The notes under the pieces are model-generated. The model searched no databases and was not told the origin of the DNA. It worked only from the letters and a program-made list of their open reading frames with translations. A DNA stretch of 64,000 nt from Monilinia fructicola (taxonomy: Eukaryota > Ascomycota > Leotiomycetes > Helotiales > Sclerotiniaceae). Position numbers and translations under genes: made by a program. Shown here in pieces: positions 40,044 to 52,100 of this stretch (position 1 is its first letter; each line of letters opens with the position of its first letter). Location of the stretch: positions 1,972,501-2,036,500 of the forward strand of contig VICG01000011.1 in the NCBI GenBank assembly GCA_008692225.1, written 5' to 3'.

Positions 40044-41155
40044 AACACTTGAAGTGTTCACAAACTCGCGCTCAATTTCAGACGTGCAACAAAACGTCTG
40101 TAGAACTCACCCTCCTTTGTTCCGAAAGCATTGATCCCCCAATCAGGCATCTATCCGAAGAGAAGTCACTGGACCGCACCATCGGTAGACAAAGAAAGGC
40201 GAGGAAACGAGCCTTTTTTTTCTTTTTCTTTCTTTAAGCTTGTGGTTCCGGATCCCGGTGACATGCTTTGGTGTCGTGGTAGGGATTGTTGATACGCCGT
40301 GGATGGGCAGGGAGGCAGGAATGAAAGCTTGTTCTATTTGGCTGTAGTTCACATTTCATGGATTTTCACGCGTGGTTCGGGTGAAACGGCTGGGCCGTAG
40401 CGTAGTGGGCATGGGCAATTATGTAAAGGACATCTGCGGTTCGTGCTCATGGATACTTCATGGGTTCTCCTGTGGATTTAACCTAGTAATGGTCATACGA
40501 GGTCTAGCGAGGCCCCTGGATATTGTGTTGTGTTGTGTTGTGTTGTGCTGTGCTACGTTACGTTATTCTCGAGGCACGTGCATGCATGGTTCTACTTCGA
40601 TACTCACAATTTAGAGCGCGGGATCGATGTGAGAAACTTGACCGTGGCGTGATTGATTGCGGTATTTGTCTCGCATTTTTTGACCCTGTATCAAGGCATG
40701 ACTCCAGAGTCATGGATCCGCGACCCGGGATGAAAACTCCAGCCCTAGAGCTTATAATGAACGCAGAAGCCCTTCTCCAACGTGCTTTACGCACCCCATC
40801 CGTTCCGATTAGAACCGAGAGTCTGAGGACCAAGTCACAATTACCCTGACCAAATCTCATGATGCCCCATCGTGCCTCTGACAAAAGCAATGAATTAAAC
40901 AACCCTCCCAATTTCCTATTGAAGCCCAAATCGGGATTTCGTATATCATTCCCTTTGATTGTTTCTTCGTTGCGAATGTTCGATTGTACGTGGAAAATAT
41001 TCTTTGTTGCGCTATCTGCGTAGCTGGGAGCTGTTCCCATTTGTATGTTGGTTGGCTCGTGGACCTGGGGTATGAGCACGGCTTGCATCACGACACGGAT
41101 TCTGGCTATGGTGTAGCGCTGCGGCTCTGGATTGTTATTGAGATATCCATATTGT

Positions 41156-41300
41156 TATTGAAATTGGAATTGAAATTGAAATTGAAATTGAAATTGAAAT
41201 TGAAATTGAAATTGGAATTGGAATTGGAATTGAAGTTGAAATTGAAATTGAAATTGGAATTGGAACTGGAATTGGATTGGAATTGAAATTAAAATTGGAA
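41156..41300. repeat. GAAATT hexanucleotide tract
   Basis: Units GAAATT and GGAATT alternate for about 145 bases, ending about 130 bases before the UstYa-like ATG. The resulting Lys-Leu-Glu-Leu frame is an artefact of the repeat. Confidence 0.95.
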
Positions 41301-41433
41301 TTGGAACTGAGATCGAAAGGATTGAGAAGACTGCGCAAACGACCAAAGTTTTTCCGCCAGGTGCTCACCGAGCTCCTCATCCTTCCAACGATACAACCAC
41401 AGTAAACCCGTCCCCGGAGTTACAGACGCAAAA

Positions 41434-42385
41434 ATGCCACGAACATCATCTAGTGCTGGCTACGAGGAGCTGCGCACGGGAAAAGACGAAGTGGGTACAC
41501 ATAGCCGTGCAAACATGGACAGAGAAACGAGGAGGATCCCATTGCGGAACCGGGGGTGGGTACAGATAGTCATGATGGTGGTGATATCTGTGGTGTTCTT
41601 TGGGATAGGAGTGGGGGCTGATAGGAGGCATTCGAGGATAGAGAGGAAGTTGGGGCTATTGGGTGAGTTGTGCTTGTATTCATGAGGTGTTGGAGATATG
41701 GGGATGGAGGACTCAGATTAACAGCTGGGTTGCTTATGAAAGGGGCGGGAACGTAGTTTGTGCTGAGTATTGGCTGATGAGTATGCACAAGTACCTCCTG
41801 GATCAACGAAGGAGACTTGGTATCCTAATACCACGTTCTCGATGAAACCGACGCCCGAGTCGGAAGATGCGTGGGCTTCTTTGATGCCGGGTTAGTTTCT
41901 CCTCTAATCTTCTCATCCATCTGGCTTGTGAGTCAAGCTGATCGATTTCTAGTGGGTAGGGGGTTCATCTATCGACCTGAGATAGCACCAATCGTCAAGA
42001 GCGTTTCTGTATTCCATCAACTGCACTGCTTGGTATTAGCCCTGTCTTCCTTCACTCCCAACACCATTAACCCACATTCTAGCATGGACTCCGAACCTCC
42101 TACTACGATCTACACTACCAACTTGCGCGGGCGGCTGGCGCACCACCAGACTCATTTCTCGAGCAAAAGGCTTCACATACGCATATTGAGACTGCGCATC
42201 AGAAACATTGTTTCGATTATTTAAGGCGTGCTATCATGTGTGCTGCGGATACGAATTTGGAGTATGTGGATCCGGCGACGGATGATACGACGGGGTGGGG
42301 AAGCGAGAGGGTCTGTAGGAATTTCGAGGATGTGAAGGAGTGGACAGAGAGATGGGCTAATGGTACTGATGGGGGGATTGCTTGA
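41434..42385 (+). CDS. UstYa-like (DUF3328) membrane-anchored protein
   Basis: UstYa family proteins act in oxidation or cyclisation steps of fungal peptide (RiPP) and other secondary-metabolite pathways. Exons are 41434-41662, 41792-41890, 41953-42032 and 42083-42385, giving 236 residues with all phases closing and no frame break. A cytosolic N-terminus is followed by one membrane helix at about residues 43-60 (VQIVMMVVISVVFFGIGVG). Then come the block ETWYPNTTFSMKPTPESEDAWASL and the two family HxxHC motifs: FHQLHCL and AHQKHCFDYLRRAI. Both motifs are complete. The downstream neighbour is an aldehyde dehydrogenase in the same direction. No precursor peptide, P450 or tyrosinase is seen within the window, so its pathway is unknown. 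Confidence 0.9.
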
Positions 42386-43033
42386 TATGGGGACTGGGGG
42401 ATGTGGATTGAGGCGAATGATTCCATGCGACTTTTGTATTTCGTGTTTGTATCATTGGGTTGATATGACTCTAGCTCTAACATGCCGAGTGACATTGAGC
42501 ATGATTCTTGGCTGGTGGTAATGTTAGCCCCAGAAGGAAATGTTCACAAATTTAATTTTCCCATTGTAAGGGAAAGAAAAAAAATTAATCATTAGAGCCC
42601 TTATTAATCAAGATGTCATTGGTACCATCTTCCATAGTATCAGTAGCCGATTCGGAACCCTGCGAGGGAATGGCTTCTCATTATCCACACTTGCCAATTA
42701 TGGTCTTGGATATTGGGTAGCAGTATGGAGTGAATAAATGCGCTAACATGGTGTCTACTGTGACAATAGTTTATGGAAACAACGTTTGGGGCATACTTCG
42801 CATGCTAGCACTCGCTCTTGCAAAATACACAGATACACAGCAACCTCACTATATGCATCCAAATATGGCAGCAATGACTACCCACCCTTAAGGCATATAT
42901 GCATATGCATGATTTAACCGACCAAATAAGTCAGCAAACAATCTTAGCAATAACTGAGCCACAATCTCCACCAAACAAGTATAAATTCTCAAAGCGAACA
43001 CTTGCATCTCTAAAAGAGTTCCGATCACGCGAG
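42386..43033. other. Intergenic between UstYa-like gene and ALDH
   Basis: Contains the 3' flank of the UstYa-like gene and the promoter of the dehydrogenase. An in-frame upstream ATG at 42899 exists, but the extension has no dehydrogenase character. Confidence 0.5.
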
Positions 43034-44600
43034 ATGACTGCATCCAATCCCGAGCTCGTGATTCCTTTGATCATTGGTGGGAAGGAAGATAATGGAAGCA
43101 GCACATTCGACGTGGTGAGCGCGACAACTGGGAAGGTTTGCTGGAAAGCAGCATCTGCAAGTTCTGAGGATGCCATTCGAGCCGTCGAAGCTGCAAAGAA
43201 AGCATTCCCTTCGTGGTCCAAGGTTAAACCAAGAGAAAAGCAAAAGATACTTTTCAAAACTGCGGATATCTTGGAGAGTCGGTCAACAGAATATGGAAAT
43301 ATTATGCAAATGGAGATGGGAGGAGCGGCGTCACCAGTACATGGATTCATTCTTCCTACTGGTATAGCATTTCTGAGAGATATCGCCAGCCATATTCCAC
43401 TGGTGACTGGTAGTGTTCCACCGTTGCAGGTGAAGGACATAGTGCCATGATATGGAAAGAGCCCTATGGGGTGATATTAGGAATTGGGCCTTTGTAGGTG
43501 TCTTGTAGCTTAATTGGTATTCTCGACTAACAGAAATAGCAATGCCCCATTTGCACTTGGCATGCGTGCTGCAGCTACCGCTATCGCGACTGGAAATACA
43601 ACAGTGCTCAAAGGCTCTGAACTGACGCCCAAATGTTATTGGGCACTCGGAAAGGTATTCCATGATGCCGGTCTACCAGCAGGTGTCTTGAATATTATCT
43701 ATGTCAAATCAGCCGATGGTGCAGCTGTCACAAACACCATCATAAGACATCCTGCGGTGAGGAAGATCAATTTCACAGGAAGCACGGACGTAGGAAGCAA
43801 GATCGCTCGTACTTGCGGAGAGAATCTCAAACCATGCTTGATGGAACTGGGGGGAAAGAACAGTGCCATTGTATGTGCTGATGCTGATTTGCAGAAAGCC
43901 GCCACCGAATGTATCATCGGGGGGCTCGTGAATTCTGGTCAGATATGTATGTCAACAGATCGCATAATCATCCACACAGATATAGCAGAAAAGTTCTTGG
44001 AGGTTTTGAAGCGACCTTCTCTGCTATTGCATCTTCGACACCCGATCCATCGCATGTTGTTAACGCTGCTTCTAGATCTCGATTGCAAGAGGTAGTCGCA
44101 AAAGCATTATCAGAAGGAGCCTCAAGCCTTCTTGGAGATACTGAGCAACTGAAGCCAAAGGAAACTGATGGAACTTCTCCAGTAGTCTTCACCCCCATGA
44201 TTATTGGGGATATCAAAGAAGATATGCCTTTGTGGCGAGATGAAAACTTTGGGCCTGTTGTAGCTTATATGATTGCCAAATCTGACGAAGAAGCTATTGA
44301 CATGGCCAATGATACTGAGTATGGGCTATCAGCAGCTGTGTTTACTCAAGATCTGCGCAAAGGGTTCACCATTGCAAAGCAGTTGGAGTCTGGGTGAGTT
44401 CCATCTAAGATAACCACACTCGTGAGAGCATTGCTAATTATCTTCTACGTATAGAGCTGTTCACATTAATAGTATGAGTGTTAGAGATGAGCCTGCTTTG
44501 CCAATGGGGGGTGTGAAGAAAAGTGGTTGGGGTAGATTCAATACCGTCCTTGGAATGGAGGAATTCTTGGTCGCAAAATCAGTGACTTGGGATGATTGAG
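43034..44600 (+). CDS. NAD(P)-dependent aldehyde dehydrogenase (salicylaldehyde/vanillin type)
   Basis: Oxidises an aldehyde to its acid; the relatives it most resembles act on aromatic aldehydes, but the substrate is inferred. Exons are 43034-43493, 43540-44393 and 44456-44600. Visible features are the Rossmann-fold region KGSELTP, the FTGSTDVGSKI block, the general-base Glu in MELGGKNS, the nucleophile Cys in NSGQICMSTDR, and the C-terminal GGVKKSGWGRFN. Two frame breaks, near 43429-43430 and 44009-44011, each act as one missing base. Restored length is 486 residues, normal. The ATG at 43034 gives the standard N-terminus; the ATG at 42899 would add 45 unusual residues. The gene sits about 650 bases downstream of the UstYa-like gene. 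Confidence 0.88.
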
Positions 44601-45739
44601 ATGGTTATTGGCTTCAGGACAGCGGTGTATTAAATAGCAAATGTTCTCATCATTTTTAAGTGAGACGGATTCGCGTGAACATTGATGATATGGCTGTAAC
44701 AAAACAAGTTTTGATAGTGAAGAGGATTTAATTCTTGTTCACCAGGTTCGACTAGAGGACAACACCACGCAGATCGTCTCACCGCCTTACAATAGAGCTA
44801 CTTGGTTTTGCCACTCCATCAATTCCTTTCGGCCACTTCAATTCCAACCTCATCACTTTGACCTCTAGAGCGACCTTCTACAAGGCGAGATCCGACACTG
44901 GGAATATTTGGTCTGGGGTACGATTTACCATTTACAGTTGAAGGTTTTGGTTCTATTGTTGGGTTGGGGCTTTTTGGGAGCGGGGAGGTTATCTATGAGT
45001 CGTAAGGGTCTGCCTGATCGGTATATTCTATGTGTGGTTTTGCTGCCGATGCAAGGAGGGGGTGCGTTCTGATGTTGAAGAGAGCACATACTTATACTTG
45101 ATGTAGAATTCATCAACGGTGAACTCTCCTCCTTCCGTCGAATGATCGCGTAGATCAATCATGTAGCTAGACAGTCAAGCACGCATACATCTAGTTTGAA
45201 CACCGTTCAAAATGATACAATGCAATTGATATCTTATAATCTCATCTCACATTTTCATACTCCGTCAACTGACACGTCTCAGTCCCGAAAGTGATTTTTC
45301 CCTTTTTCTTCCTTCAAGAGCTAAGTCTCGTCTATCACAAACAAATCCACGGCAGTAACACATTTGCGCATCTGCGACCCAACTATCCATTCATCAACAT
45401 GCTTCATACACTCAAACATCCAGTCATCCCACCCTAACAACAGAGGTGTTCCATTCCTCATTCTTATCATATGCAAATTCGCCATTTTTATCTCCCTCTA
45501 ATCCATCCGTACCAACGCCACACAAAGACCAACAAATTGTAATACAGGAAAAAGGAAAAAGAATCTCGCGTAGATGGATGATATACGAATTGATACAATA
45601 CAAGATCAAACACGATCGGTGGCGGAATGAAAAGGCAAATATGAACCGTGTTGAAATGCAAGAACGTTCTTGCTTGTTCAACAGAAAGGTAGAAATGGAC
45701 ATTTTCCTTTTTTTGTTGTGGCTCAGTACAGCATGTCAT
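44601..45739. other. Intergenic between convergent ALDH and PHD genes
   Basis: Both genes end toward this stretch, so it holds two 3' flanks. Short frames here have no protein character. Confidence 0.55.
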
Positions 45740-48426
45740 TTAAGAAGCAGGACTTTGATTCAAGTGGGGCCCAGAAGGTTTTACTGGTGGAGCAAGGTTT
45801 TGTGATCGTGGGCTTGGCGATAGTGGAGCGATTGGAGGGAGAATGGCGGGTGTTGATGAACCATTTGATGTTGGACGAGGAGGAGAATGTTTTGTAGGAG
45901 AAATTCCACTGATTGAAGAGGGTAGAGCCGATGCATGGCCTGGATCAAGTGGATCTTGATCTAATCCTGGAGACGATGCAGTTATCATGTTGAATCGTGA
46001 GGCTCCACTTGGTGTCGCGGCATGACCATTTTGTTCAAATGATGAGTTTTGCATCGGTTGATTCTGTTGAGATGGTGTCAACACAGGAACTCCTGCCAGT
46101 GGCGATGAAAAGTTGAATGAGCTTCGACGATCGTTTTGCTCGCGGTGTAAACCATTAAGCGGTTGAATTGGTACGTCACCATTATTTTTAAGAGTAGGTA
46201 AATCTGCACTTTGTTGAATTGGCGATGATATTGGTGAGCTTTGAGGCTTGGAAGGAGACTTGTTGTACCGAGCGCCATTCGCAGTCAGATTCTTTGGGGG
46301 TGGAAGAGAAGTTGGACTGTGAGGGGCGGGAGAGGAGAAAGGGTTATTGTTAGATAAACCATTGTATCGCGGTAGAGATGGACTTTCTCCGACGGGGATT
46401 TCAATGGAGGGCCTAACATCTGATCTATGCACCGGAGAACCTGCACGCTCCGTTCTTTCAGTGAACTTTGGTGGCAGGATAGGTGGTGGACGACTACCAG
46501 TATTGGTTTGAGGCTGACGTGAAGTAACCTTGGATGGCTGTGCTGGCTGAGTAGAGAAGAGATGCAGTTGAGGTAGCGCCTTCTGTGGTGAAGCTGGAGG
46601 TTTACCATTTGGCATAGCTTCATCATCCATACTTGATACACCGTTTTGCTTGGATGACACTGGGGAGGACGAAGAGCCGGGGCGGTTGAGCTTGATCTTG
46701 ATGGGCGGCTGAGTTTTAGCTCTCTCCGCATCTTCGGCACGACGCTTACATGTGATGCAGATAAATTCAAAATCATCACGATCGGCCTCTGCTTCACTGA
46801 CCCCAACACACTTACTGTGCTGCCAAATATTGCATTTCTCGCATGCAATACTGTGAGTGCCATCGTCGATTTGACCATAAGCACCACAAATGCAATCGAA
46901 GATCCAGTCATCTTCCTCGTTGAGTTCCTCTAGAGCCTTCTTCTTTCTTTCGATCTCGGCCTTTAGATGACGTTCCGAAAGACGGCCCTCACCCGATCCA
47001 ACTCTCTTACTATCCTCAGAAAGACTGGCCAATTCTTCCTCGTGAAGAATGCGACGAGCTTCTCTCTCCTTCACACGCTGCTCTCTAGTCATCATTCGTG
47101 ACTCTCTTTCTTTCTCCAGCTTGAGCCATTTCTGTTGTTCTTTCTTTGCCATAATTAAATCCTGCTGCTTCTTGCGTTCCGCCTCTCTCATTTCCTCTTC
47201 TTGTTTTTGTTGCTCCATCTTACCGGCAATTCTGCTAGATCTCTTTGCTGTGGCCAGTTTCTCGATATTGATCAACTCGCGTTGCTTTTGTGCTTCTTTG
47301 CGCTTCCGGGCTTCTTCTTGCTTTTCCAACAGAGGTAGGACATCATCCACGATACGTTTTCGCAAGACTTTCTCGTTTGGATCGCGGGTTTTCTCCATTG
47401 ACGCCGCAAAGGTTGTAAACTCTGCAAAAGAGACCGCAATGCATTCCCACGTTGCCCCTCCGAATCCATCATCCATCTTCCGTTCAACCGGAGCTTCTGC
47501 TGATCCCTCGGCTTCACTATCCACTGTGTCTGTTGTCTTTCTTCGTTTACTTGCTCTAGCAGCTGCCTTGCCCTTCTTTGAATTCTTTTTGTAGGTTGGA
47601 GCTGGAGGCGGAGGTGGGGGAGGTTCGGTGCGACGATATAGTCGGTTGTCATCCAAGACGAAGTATTCGCGATCATCAGAGTCCCATCCACAAGGTTCAA
47701 TGCGCTGTTACAAGAGAAGTTAGTAAATTTGGATTTTGATACTTGCCAAATGCAATACTTACCCAAGAGGTCTGCTCGATGTCCTTGGTCTCCTCCATTC
47801 TCTCACGGATACGCTCCGGACTGATCATGGCCCACTGAGTCAGTTGTTGCAAAAACTCGAATCTGAAGAAATTATTAACAAAAGCCAGTGGGGATTATTC
47901 TGTTGGGGCTTGCCTTGGTAAAAGCATCGAATTCTGCGAACTTTGCGGGCTCTTCCGCGGTACCAAAAGGATTGCGCTCTGGTGCTCTGGAAACATATTG
48001 TCTTCTTGTATACTCATCAAAAATCTCAGGGCTATTCAAGTCAGTGAAGCCAAGGGTAGAAGTTGGGCGCGGTCCAAGGTGGTGACTTACGTTAGCCCTC
48101 TGTGAGAGGAGACAAATTTTAATAAAGCAAGGCCGATCTCTGGCAGAACAGTTGAGTGTGTTTTCGAACATTCCATCTCAAGTTCCTATCATGGCCAGGT
48201 AAGTACTTCATAATAAAGCTTTATTTAGGTAAGGCTGGAGGGAAGGCTGAAATCTTACCTCAATTCCGATGTTCTCATCGATTTTGACAGTCTTGCCAAA
48301 AATGAAAATCCATTGTGCAAGATTTGCAAATTCCCACATATTCCGAAGCCGATCAATCATACTTGGTTCTTTTGATACCTCACTGGCTTCCATCTCCTGT
48401 CGACCACGCTTCCTGGCAGAGACCAT
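45740..48426 (-). CDS. WHIM/PHD-finger chromatin protein (RSF1/ISWI-accessory-like)
   Basis: The architecture matches fungal PHD proteins of the kind that partner ISWI-type remodelers. Exons on the minus strand are 48426-48259, 48185-48091, 48031-47914, 47862-47763 and 47704-45740. An N-terminal DDT/WHIM-like helical region includes LQQLTQWAMISPERIRERME and CGWDSDDREYFVLDDNRLYR. A long Lys/Glu/Arg coiled coil follows. Next is a PHD finger with zinc ligands in CICGAYGQIDDGTHSIACEK, CNIWQHSKCVG and FICITCKRR. The last 300 residues are Pro/Ser-rich and disordered. The intron after FTK starts with GC instead of GT. One extra base in the run at 47851-47855 breaks the next exon; removing it reads IRVLQQLTQW. 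Restored length is 814 residues. Confidence 0.82.
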
Positions 48427-49634
48427 CTTGAAAGCAAGTTCAAGAGATCTGGAATTAACTTGTGCAAGACTGATGGTTGATGGTTGATGTCGGAAATGAA
48501 CAAAAAAATAAAGCTAGTCAAGGCAAGATGAAGGGATAATGGTGCAAAAGAATAATTTGTGAAGATATTCACAACAGCAAATATTGGTTGTATTGTAGGT
48601 CGGATTGCAAAATTTATTTGTCGAAGTGATTATGTATTTCCAAGTGATAGGATGCACAGAGTTAATATGGACGCGGTCGGTTGGATTTGACTTGACGCGA
48701 ACTTGCAAGCCCATGTAATTTATTTTTTTGGGGTACAGGTACTTTTGACACCTGATCTTGGGATAGACTAGGTAGCTGGAGGTATGGTATCGGGCTGCAG
48801 CAGGTAATCAATCAAAGCCTTAGGCATGAACACTGGTAGGGGGTCATATTCCATCATCCGGTGTTTTGCCGTATCATCACTTGGCCCAATTCAATCAATG
48901 TCTACCTAGGTATCTACTCGAGGATCTACCCAAGTATCCATACCTACGGAGTAGTAGTTGATTATTGCAAAGAAAGCTGTGTACAGAGAGAGTACTGACA
49001 AAAGATAAGAAGTTACCTATATACATTCATAAAAATGATACACTGAACTGAAAGAGATCATTCAACATCATCATCTGGTAATATATAGCAAGGTCTATAT
49101 ATAAGCATATCCATGGATATATGTATATATATATATATATATATATTATTGGCTCCAGTGCAGTGATTTGAATGTGACATCGACTGGTCGAAAATACCTA
49201 GAATGGGTGAACGATCGTTTTTGATCGTTGAGGTTTGGGTCCTTCGTTTCAATAATACTTATGGATGCGTAGGAACTTAATTCTCCAACAGTGTTCGAGA
49301 TCAAATGTCTACGAGTGGGGATGGAATGGCCTCTTCACTTATCACTTGCTTGTTTATTCCATGACAGGATACATTCCGAGGATTGGCATCGTGCATACAT
49401 TCAATAGATGGGTCTGCCATTTCTACTGTATCATATGCTTTCCCGATGTACATACAGTACATCGGTTCTGTTCTCACCACATTCTCTACCCGTCCCAGTC
49501 AAGTGCGTGCTTGGCCAAGAGTGTTGGGGCCCCATTTCTCCATTCATCCATTCCTCCAAGCCTTCTTAAACTTCACAATACTCTCTGCTCTTTATCTTAA
49601 CTCAAATATATACTTACGAGATGGGAAACCTGCC
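48427..49634. other. Intergenic, promoter of the PHD gene and flank of 5S
   Basis: Contains a TA tract near 49119-49146 and an ACCTAGGT palindrome near 48905. No gene is seen. Confidence 0.55.
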
Positions 49635-49753
49635 ACATACGACCATAGACTGAAGAGAATTGGGCATCCCGTCCGCTCTGCCATACACAAGCTTCAGATC
49701 GGTGGATTAGTAGTTGGGTGGGTGACCACCAGCGAATCCCCACTGTTGTATGT
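49635..49753 (+). rRNA. 5S ribosomal RNA gene (dispersed, variant sequence)
   Basis: The ends ACATACGAC and GTTGTATGT pair as helix I. Conserved core blocks are CATCCCGTCCGCTCT and TTAGTAGTTGGGTGGGTGAC, the latter in the internal control region. GACTGAAG pairs with CTTCAGATC as helix II, and GGTGG-GTGA-CCACC forms a hairpin with a GNRA loop. A long T run follows directly, as expected of a polymerase III terminator. Helix II differs from the common fungal 5S sequence as I recall it, but pairing is kept on both strands, so this is probably a functional variant. Single scattered 5S copies are normal in filamentous ascomycetes. Confidence 0.93.
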
Positions 49754-49775
49754 TTTTTTTTTGTTTTTTTTTTTT
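49753..49775 (+). terminator. Polymerase III T-run terminator of the 5S gene
   Basis: A run of nine or so T, one G, then a longer T run immediately after the 5S 3' end. Confidence 0.85.
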
Positions 49776-50689
49776 TTCTGTTTTCTTGAATTCAGGAAGT
49801 ACCTAGGTAGGGAGAGAGAGAGGCATGGGGTTAGGACAGTCTGAATTTTTGTCATGCATATATTCATGTGTTGAGAGAGGCTCTGCGCTAATATGGAGGA
49901 AGAGCTTCCACTTTGTTGATACTTGGGGGCATCTGCAATGACGTGACGAAGTTATTACGAAATAAAGAGACTACCTACCCAGGTAGGTACCTAGTAGGCA
50001 GGTGAGTACTGTCCTTGTTGAGCATCCATCCTGTAACCCCTATGATTTTTGGAACACCTACTCCGACGAACTAGGATGTAAGCCAAATACAGATATGAGA
50101 TGGTACAGTATACCTACCTAGGTAGGTAGGCGAAGTACGGAGAGAGCCATGATGATGAAGAGAACCTTAGGGGGAAGAAAGAATGTGAGAGAAGCTGCGT
50201 AGATAAATGCTGTCATAAAATTCCAAAGGGAGTAGTGCTTGATATGAAATGTGGGGTAAGACCAGGTAAGGCTGATGACCTTGAAGCACTACTAGGGACT
50301 TGGTAGGCCATTATGGATCCGAAAACGGTACTAGGTAGGAATTTCCAGGTTTTCAGGTTTTGATAGATGCTGCTGAAGAAGTGGAAATCTCCATCTATTC
50401 ATTATTGTCGTAATCACGTGTACATTATGCAGTCACTTCCGCTACTCCCACCAGCTCCATTCGAAAGTCTGATATAAAAACCCCGTGGACGTCTCTAATA
50501 ACCTTGGAAGGTAGATAACAATCTTGAGAAGTTGATTGAATACCTTTGGTAGGTAGGTAGGTAGGTAGGTAAGTAGGTAGGTAAGTAGGTAGGTAAGTAG
50601 GTAGGTAGGTAGGTATAGATAGGTATCCCGAAAACACATATATACTCCCTCTCTTACAGCCTCTTCCCTCCCCTTCAAATTAAGAATAC

Positions 50690-50726
<37 letters not shown>

Positions 50727-52100
50727 AAAATAATTACCGTGCCGCGTACATAGATACAAAGATAGTATTTTTAGGACAAATAAGACATTTCCCTACCTAC
50801 CTACCTACCTACCTAGTTCTAATAAGTTTCAAAATAGGGGATTGCCGATTCAACCGAAATCCAAGGATACCTACCTAGTACCTCCTAGCATCCGCTCCAT
50901 ACAGACTGATACAGTACAGATTTACTGTACAGAACCTACTCGGTCCCTCTGAGCTGCATCTGCTCACAAGCACATGTAATCGCATACAAACTCCTATTAA
51001 TATCCACATGGGTTTTCTTTCTGTGTAACAATAATAATGACAACAGGTTTTGGTCATGGTAATGGTAAGCCGGGCTTGCATGTAATACAAGTATTCTTCT
51101 TTCACTCTGGTCAACTGTGAATCCGTGCTTCTCTCTTGTCGCCTCCTCTCCCACCACTGCACTGTGCTGTACGGACGGAGTACTGCAGATACGTACTTGT
51201 AATTTGATGTAATTTGTCCTCCCCTCAGCCCTCAGCCCCATCCGTACCTTTCATCAGCCACTTATCATTACCTAGGTATATATAGATCCTGTAGCCCTGT
51301 CTCAAAATAGCATCTCATTAATAACCTTGGAACCTGGAAGTACCTTTAATTCTCACCTAGTACATTACCCCTGTTCCACTAGAACCTTACTAGATGCAAC
51401 TTCGAGGCTCCAGCTCGTGTAAGGAATTGGTTACAGAAGCAGGAGCCATTACTGTACGGAGTGCAGAGTACAAAGAACAAAGGATAAAGGCAGAGGACAG
51501 AGGACAGAGGACAGAGGACAACGGACAAAGGACAAAGGACAAAGTGCAGTATTATGTTAACATTCCAGGTTGTGAGTATTCCGTACATATTCCCAATTTA
51601 CCCACCTAACCTGCTCTCCCTCACTATTTATTAACTATTTGGGCTTTCCAAGGTTCCAAGGTTACTTTATTATTAGTAGTACAAGTTGTCCACGGCTACT
51701 AGCATTTCACCCAAAAACTTAACTCGACCGCAAAACCTTGATGTCCAAGAAATCCAAAATTTAAATAAAAATTTAAAAAGATCCCTCTCGAGTCTCAACA
51801 CCCCCCTTCGAAAACGAACAAAAAAAAAGAACAAGACTAAGACCGAAAAAAGAAAAGCTAATCCAATAACACGAAACTCGAGAATATCCGGATTACCAAC
51901 GAATTGTGGAAAAAGATACTTAGTCCTAGCGATAATGATAACGACTTGAAGATTAGTACGAACCCGCTCCACGCGTTGGTCTCTTGAGCATCTTGCACAT
52001 TCATATCGTTGCGATTATCTTATTCCTGCAACGGCAGACAGACCAAAAAAGTATAGAAGTGGAATAGTTGACTGGATTCTGAGGCGTCAAATTGGCCGAC
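49776..52100. other. Intergenic, CCTAGG-rich, upstream of CCH1
   Basis: Contains CCTAGG palindromes near 49801, 50118 and 51271, (GTAG)n at 50548-50618, (TA)n at 50696-50722, and ACAGAGG repeats at 51496-51520. The last few hundred bases are the likely CCH1 promoter and 5' UTR. No gene is seen. Confidence 0.55.

Larger units (their letters stand above)
36422..41433. other. Five-kilobase intergenic region without a supported gene
   Basis: The first kilobase is probably a promoter for the HMG-box gene. A (CTA)n tract lies near 39998-40041, TGTTG repeats near 40524-40545, and a GAAATT hexanucleotide tract at 41156-41300 just before the UstYa-like gene. Minus-strand frames at 39290-39877 (195 codons) and 40558-41091 (177 codons) are long, but their composition is not convincing. 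I could not name either. Confidence 0.5.

Noticed and set aside
40558..41091. 177-codon minus-strand frame
   Set aside because: Open on both strands with no domain-like text; probably chance.
40984..41380. Lys-Leu-Glu-Leu and Phe-Gln repeat proteins, considered as a RiPP precursor for the UstYa-like gene
   Set aside because: The frames come from a GAAATT hexanucleotide tract; there are no Lys-Arg-flanked cores and the signal-peptide context is weak.
44730..44765. Possible tRNA B box (GGTTCGACTAG)
   Set aside because: No cloverleaf or acceptor stem around it. No tRNA gene was found anywhere in the window.
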